This document shows positions 5,513-6,996 of a stretch of DNA of 6,996 nucleotides, piece by piece. How positions within the stretch are numbered: position 1 is the first letter of the stretch; each line of letters starts with the position of its first letter. Under the pieces are notes generated by a model that worked only from the letters and a program-made list of their open reading frames with translations, did no database searches and had not been told where the DNA came from. Made by a program: the position numbers and the translations under genes. The DNA comes from Thermococci archaeon (lineage in GTDB: Archaea; Methanobacteriota_B; Thermococci; Thermococcales; Thermococcaceae). The DNA lies in NCBI GenBank assembly GCA_003663695.1, contig QMUB01000062.1, forward strand, positions 1 to 6,996, written 5' to 3'.

Positions 5513-6504
5513 ACTAGCACCCCCTTGGTCGGCGTGGAGAACACGTCTTCAAGAACCTCCTCCTTTGAGGGCCATGGACTCTCTTCAGCAAACTTAACCG
5601 CTTCCTCGATTTCCTTCTTTACCTTATCCCATATTGCATTGAGCTCCTCTTTTGTTACAATCCCCTTCTCCAGGAGCTTCTGCTCAAAGAGCTTTATCGG
5701 GTCCTTGTTCTTCTTCCACCATTCTATTTCTTCCTTTGACCTGTAAACCTGAGGATCACCTTCAAAATGCCCTCTAAACCTGTAAGTCTTAGCCTCTATG
5801 AGGGTGGGACCTTCTCCCCTTCTGGCACGTTCAATGGCTTCCTTGGCCACCTCATAAACCGCTAGAACATCCTGTCCATCAACACTAACCCCCGGGATAC
5901 CATAGGCCTTTCCTCTCTCCGCAACGCTTTTGATGGTCTGCTGCTTGTCATAGGGGAGAGATATCTGATACTGGTTGTTTTCACATACGAACACCACAGG
6001 GAGCTTCCATATTGCTGCTAGGTTTATTCCTTCATGAAAGTTCTGCTGGTTGGAAGCACCATCGCCAAAGAATGCCACTGCAACTCTATCGAGACCATTT
6101 AGCTTTATGCCCAAACCAGCTCCCACGGCATGTGGGATTCCTCCACCAACCATACCGTTAGCTCCCAGCTCACCAACGTCGAGGTCAGCTATATGCATTG
6201 AGCCTCCTTTTCCTTTCCCACTTCCTGTTTTCTTACCAAAGAGCTCGGCCATTGAGGCTTTAATATCTCCACCTTTTGAAATATAATGTCCGTGCCCTCT
6301 GTGAGTGCTGGTTATGTAGTCATCTTTCCTCAAGTTTGCCATTACGCCAACGGCAACTGCTTCTTCTCCTACATACAGATGGACAAATCCGGGTATTTTT
6401 CCCTGAGCAAAGAGCTCTGCAACTCTCTCTTCATGTACTCTAATTCTTACCATCGTTTCATACATCCACAAAAGTTCCTCCTTCGAAATCTCCTCCACAG
6501 GCAT
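5500..6504 (-). CDS. ThDP-dependent dehydrogenase E1 component, alpha subunit, acetoin-dehydrogenase (AcoA)-like (set 1)
   Basis: 334 residues, full-length E1 alpha. STHRGHGHYISKGGD (66-80), GKGGSMHIADLDVGELGAN (98-116) and MVGGGIPHAVGAGL are typical of AcoA-type subunits. The ThDP motif begins FFGDGASNQ (GDG 147-149) and ends CENN (NN 176-177), so Mg and diphosphate ligands are present. Two nearby spots are unusual: QQNFHEG where relatives read QG(T/x)FHEA, and NNQYQISLP where NNGYAIS(T/V)P is common. YRFRGHFEGDP (241-251) supplies the active-site-loop His. The RBS GGAGG (6516-6512) lies 7 nt before the ATG. The last residues, GVLVWQW, are encoded by the stretch that also holds the E1 beta RBS and start. 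It is the first gene of an operon reading away from the divergent lipoyl/E2 genes, which should supply its partners. Confidence 0.93.
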   Translation of the reverse strand: MPVEEISKEELLWMYETMVRIRVHEERVAELFAQGKIPGFVHLYVGEEAVAVGVMANLRKDDYITSTHRGHGHYISKGGDIKASMAELFGKKTGSGKGKGGSMHIADLDVGELGANGMVGGGIPHAVGAGLGIKLNGLDRVAVAFFGDGASNQQNFHEGINLAAIWKLPVVFVCENNQYQISLPYDKQQTIKSVAERGKAYGIPGVSVDGQDVLAVYEVAKEAIERARRGEGPTLIEAKTYRFRGHFEGDPQVYRSKEEIEWWKKNKDPIKLFEQKLLEKGIVTKEELNAIWDKVKKEIEEAVKFAEESPWPSKEEVLEDVFSTPTKGVLVWQW

Positions 6505-6521
6505 ATTTTTTCCTCCACATG

Positions 6522-6557
6522 GTTTTGATTAAAACAGAATGACTCTATCAAAATAGA
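6522..6557. repeat. Pair of short inverted repeats in the divergent promoter region (possible operator)
   Basis: Two 14-bp elements, each with perfect 5-bp arms and a 4-bp spacer: GTTTT-GATT-AAAAC (6522-6535) and TCTAT-CAAA-ATAGA (6544-6557). Their centres are 22 bp apart, about two helical turns. They also share TTTTGAT in opposite orientation (6523-6529 and, inverted, 6547-6553). They lie upstream of the E1 alpha RBS, where a repressor could act. In AT-rich DNA some such repeats arise by chance. Confidence 0.3.
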
Positions 6558-6586
6558 CTTAATCGTGATGTTGTTTGTAAAATCTA

Positions 6587-6594
6587 GTATATAC
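6587..6594 (-). promoter_or_regulatory. Possible TATA box for the set 1 E1 operon
   Basis: On the minus strand GCGAAATACGTATATAC has a purine-rich BRE-like GCGAAA followed by the palindromic TATA-like GTATATAC. Transcription would start near 6565, leaving a leader of about 60 nt that contains the inverted repeats and the RBS. The box is symmetrical and could also serve the plus strand. Confidence 0.35.
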
Positions 6595-6608
6595 GTATTT
6601 CGCAAGCG

Positions 6609-6616
6609 TTATATAG
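6609..6616 (+). promoter_or_regulatory. TATA box for the lipoyl-E2 operon
   Basis: TTATATAG, placed so that transcription would start near 6637. That gives a leader of about 20 nt carrying the RBS GGGGGT (6646-6651) 6 nt before the ATG at 6658. An ATAGG...CCTAT inverted repeat (6613-6617 and 6626-6630) spans the box edge and could bind a regulator. Confidence 0.5.
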
Positions 6617-6657
6617 GATATGTAACCTATGAAATATTGATTTATGGGGGTAATATC

Positions 6658-6903
6658 ATGGTAAAAGTAAATGTAATTATGCCAAAGTTTGGTATGACAA
6701 TGAAAAAGGGTGCCATAGTGGAGTGGAAGAAAAAAGCAGGTGCTAGGGTAGAAAAGGGGGAGATCATTGCCGTTGTGGAATCCGAGAAGATAACAGGGGA
6801 AGTTGAGGCTCCAGCATCGGGTACCCTTGTGGAAGTTCTTCATGATGTAGGGGATGAAGTTCCCGTGGGAGAACCCATCGCAATAATTGAAACAGAAGAG
6901 TGA
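6658..6903 (+). CDS. Free-standing lipoyl-domain carrier protein (E2-type lipoyl domain), set 1
   Basis: 81 residues forming a single lipoyl domain. VNVIMPKFGMTMKKGAIVEWKK is the typical N-terminal half of acetoin/pyruvate dehydrogenase E2 lipoyl domains. AGARVEKGEIIAVVESEKITGEVEAPASGTLVEV carries the probable lipoylated K44 in the SEKI turn, where the common motif is (T/S)DK. GDEVPVGEPIAIIE closes the barrel. The frame is open upstream to 6565, but the ATG at 6658 has a GGGGGT RBS and follows a TATA box, and the upstream residues do not look like a lipoyl domain. The protein stops where an E2 would continue into a linker. Instead a TGA is followed after 4 bp by the E2 gene, so domain and core are separate polypeptides from one transcript. 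It probably shuttles acyl groups from the divergently encoded E1 to that E2. Confidence 0.9.
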   Translation: MVKVNVIMPKFGMTMKKGAIVEWKKKAGARVEKGEIIAVVESEKITGEVEAPASGTLVEVLHDVGDEVPVGEPIAIIETEE

Positions 6904-6907
6904 TTTT

Positions 6908-6996
6908 ATGAGCGAAGAAGAGGTTAGGTTGATTGCAGAGCAGTATGATGTTGATCTCTCGAAGATTAAGGGTTCTGGACCAAATGGAAAGGTTAC
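6908..6996 (+). CDS. E2 dihydrolipoamide acyltransferase, N-terminus with peripheral subunit-binding domain only (cut by window end)
   Basis: The ATG at 6908 opens a frame running off the window, with 29 full codons visible. EEVRLIAEQYDVDLSKI followed by KGSGPNGKVT matches the peripheral subunit-binding domain (PSBD) of E2 proteins: a first helix with the R-LA-E pattern, DLSKIKG, then the G-GPNGKV loop. The PSBD docks E3 or E1 to the E2 core. In usual E2s it lies after one or more lipoyl domains and a linker; here it begins at about residue 3, so this E2 has no lipoyl domain of its own at the N-terminus. The catalytic CoA-acyltransferase domain is expected beyond the window but is not seen. 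It lies 4 bp after the lipoyl gene with only a weak RBS (GAGTGA), so coupled translation is likely. Confidence 0.8.
   Translation, partial: MSEEEVRLIAEQYDVDLSKIKGSGPNGKV

Noticed and set aside
6565..6657. Upstream extension of the plus-strand lipoyl protein to 6565
   Set aside because: The stretch holds the TATA box and RBS, its translation does not resemble a lipoyl domain or leader, and the ATG at 6658 has a good RBS.
6559..6843. Minus-strand open frame of 94 codons opposite the lipoyl gene
   Set aside because: Tyr/His/Phe-rich shadow translation with no RBS, opposite a clear lipoyl domain.

Overview
The window looks like a chromosomal segment of a hyperthermophilic euryarchaeon, most likely a member of the Thermococcales (Thermococcus/Pyrococcus/Palaeococcus group). 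The evidence is indirect: a serpin gene (serpins are rare in prokaryotes but known from Thermococcus), strong GGAGGTGA-type ribosome binding sites, heavy use of AGG/AGA and ATA codons, Lys/Glu-rich proteins, AT-rich TATA-like boxes and oligo-T stretches after genes. The genus is an inference and no database was consulted.

Layout. Positions 1-467 (+) hold the C-terminal part of a serpin cut by the window edge. Positions 514-1257 (+) encode an RlmF/METTL16-like SAM-dependent methyltransferase, probably from a nearly leaderless promoter. From about 1271 to 6504 the minus strand carries two sets of genes for a 2-oxoacid/acetoin-dehydrogenase-type complex. Read in the direction of transcription, the first set is E1 alpha (6504-5500), E1 beta (5512-4529), a 44-residue fragment of a VOC/glyoxalase-fold protein (4509-4375), a DUF6506-like protein (4342-4034) and an OsmC-family protein (about 4034-3588). 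The second set is E1 alpha (3521-2517), E1 beta (2515-1514) and a free-standing 77-residue lipoyl-domain protein (1504-1271). On the plus strand, divergent from the first set, are a second free-standing lipoyl-domain protein (6658-6903, 81 aa) and, 4 bp later, the start of an E2 acyltransferase gene (6908 to the window end). That E2 begins directly with an E3/E1-binding peripheral subunit-binding domain and lacks the usual N-terminal lipoyl domain.

How the genes may work together. In ordinary complexes E1 (ThDP-dependent decarboxylase) reductively acylates a lipoyl domain that is covalently part of E2. Here the lipoyl domains are separate small proteins: one is co-transcribed with an E1 pair and the other with the E2. 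The simplest reading is a split, modular complex with two substrate-specific E1 heterotetramers, two swinging-arm carrier proteins and a shared E2 core. The first E1 pair is most like acetoin dehydrogenase AcoA/AcoB. The second is a divergent paralogous type of unknown substrate. OsmC/Ohr-family peroxidases are known to take electrons from dihydrolipoyl groups, so the OsmC gene may be functionally tied to this lipoyl system. Such complexes are unexpected in anaerobic hyperthermophilic archaea, which normally oxidise 2-oxoacids with ferredoxin oxidoreductases.

No tRNA, rRNA, CRISPR array, insertion sequence or origin was seen. Gaps between genes are short. The only ones above 100 bp are 6505-6657 (divergent promoter region) and about 4343-4528 (hairpin, VOC fragment, RBS).
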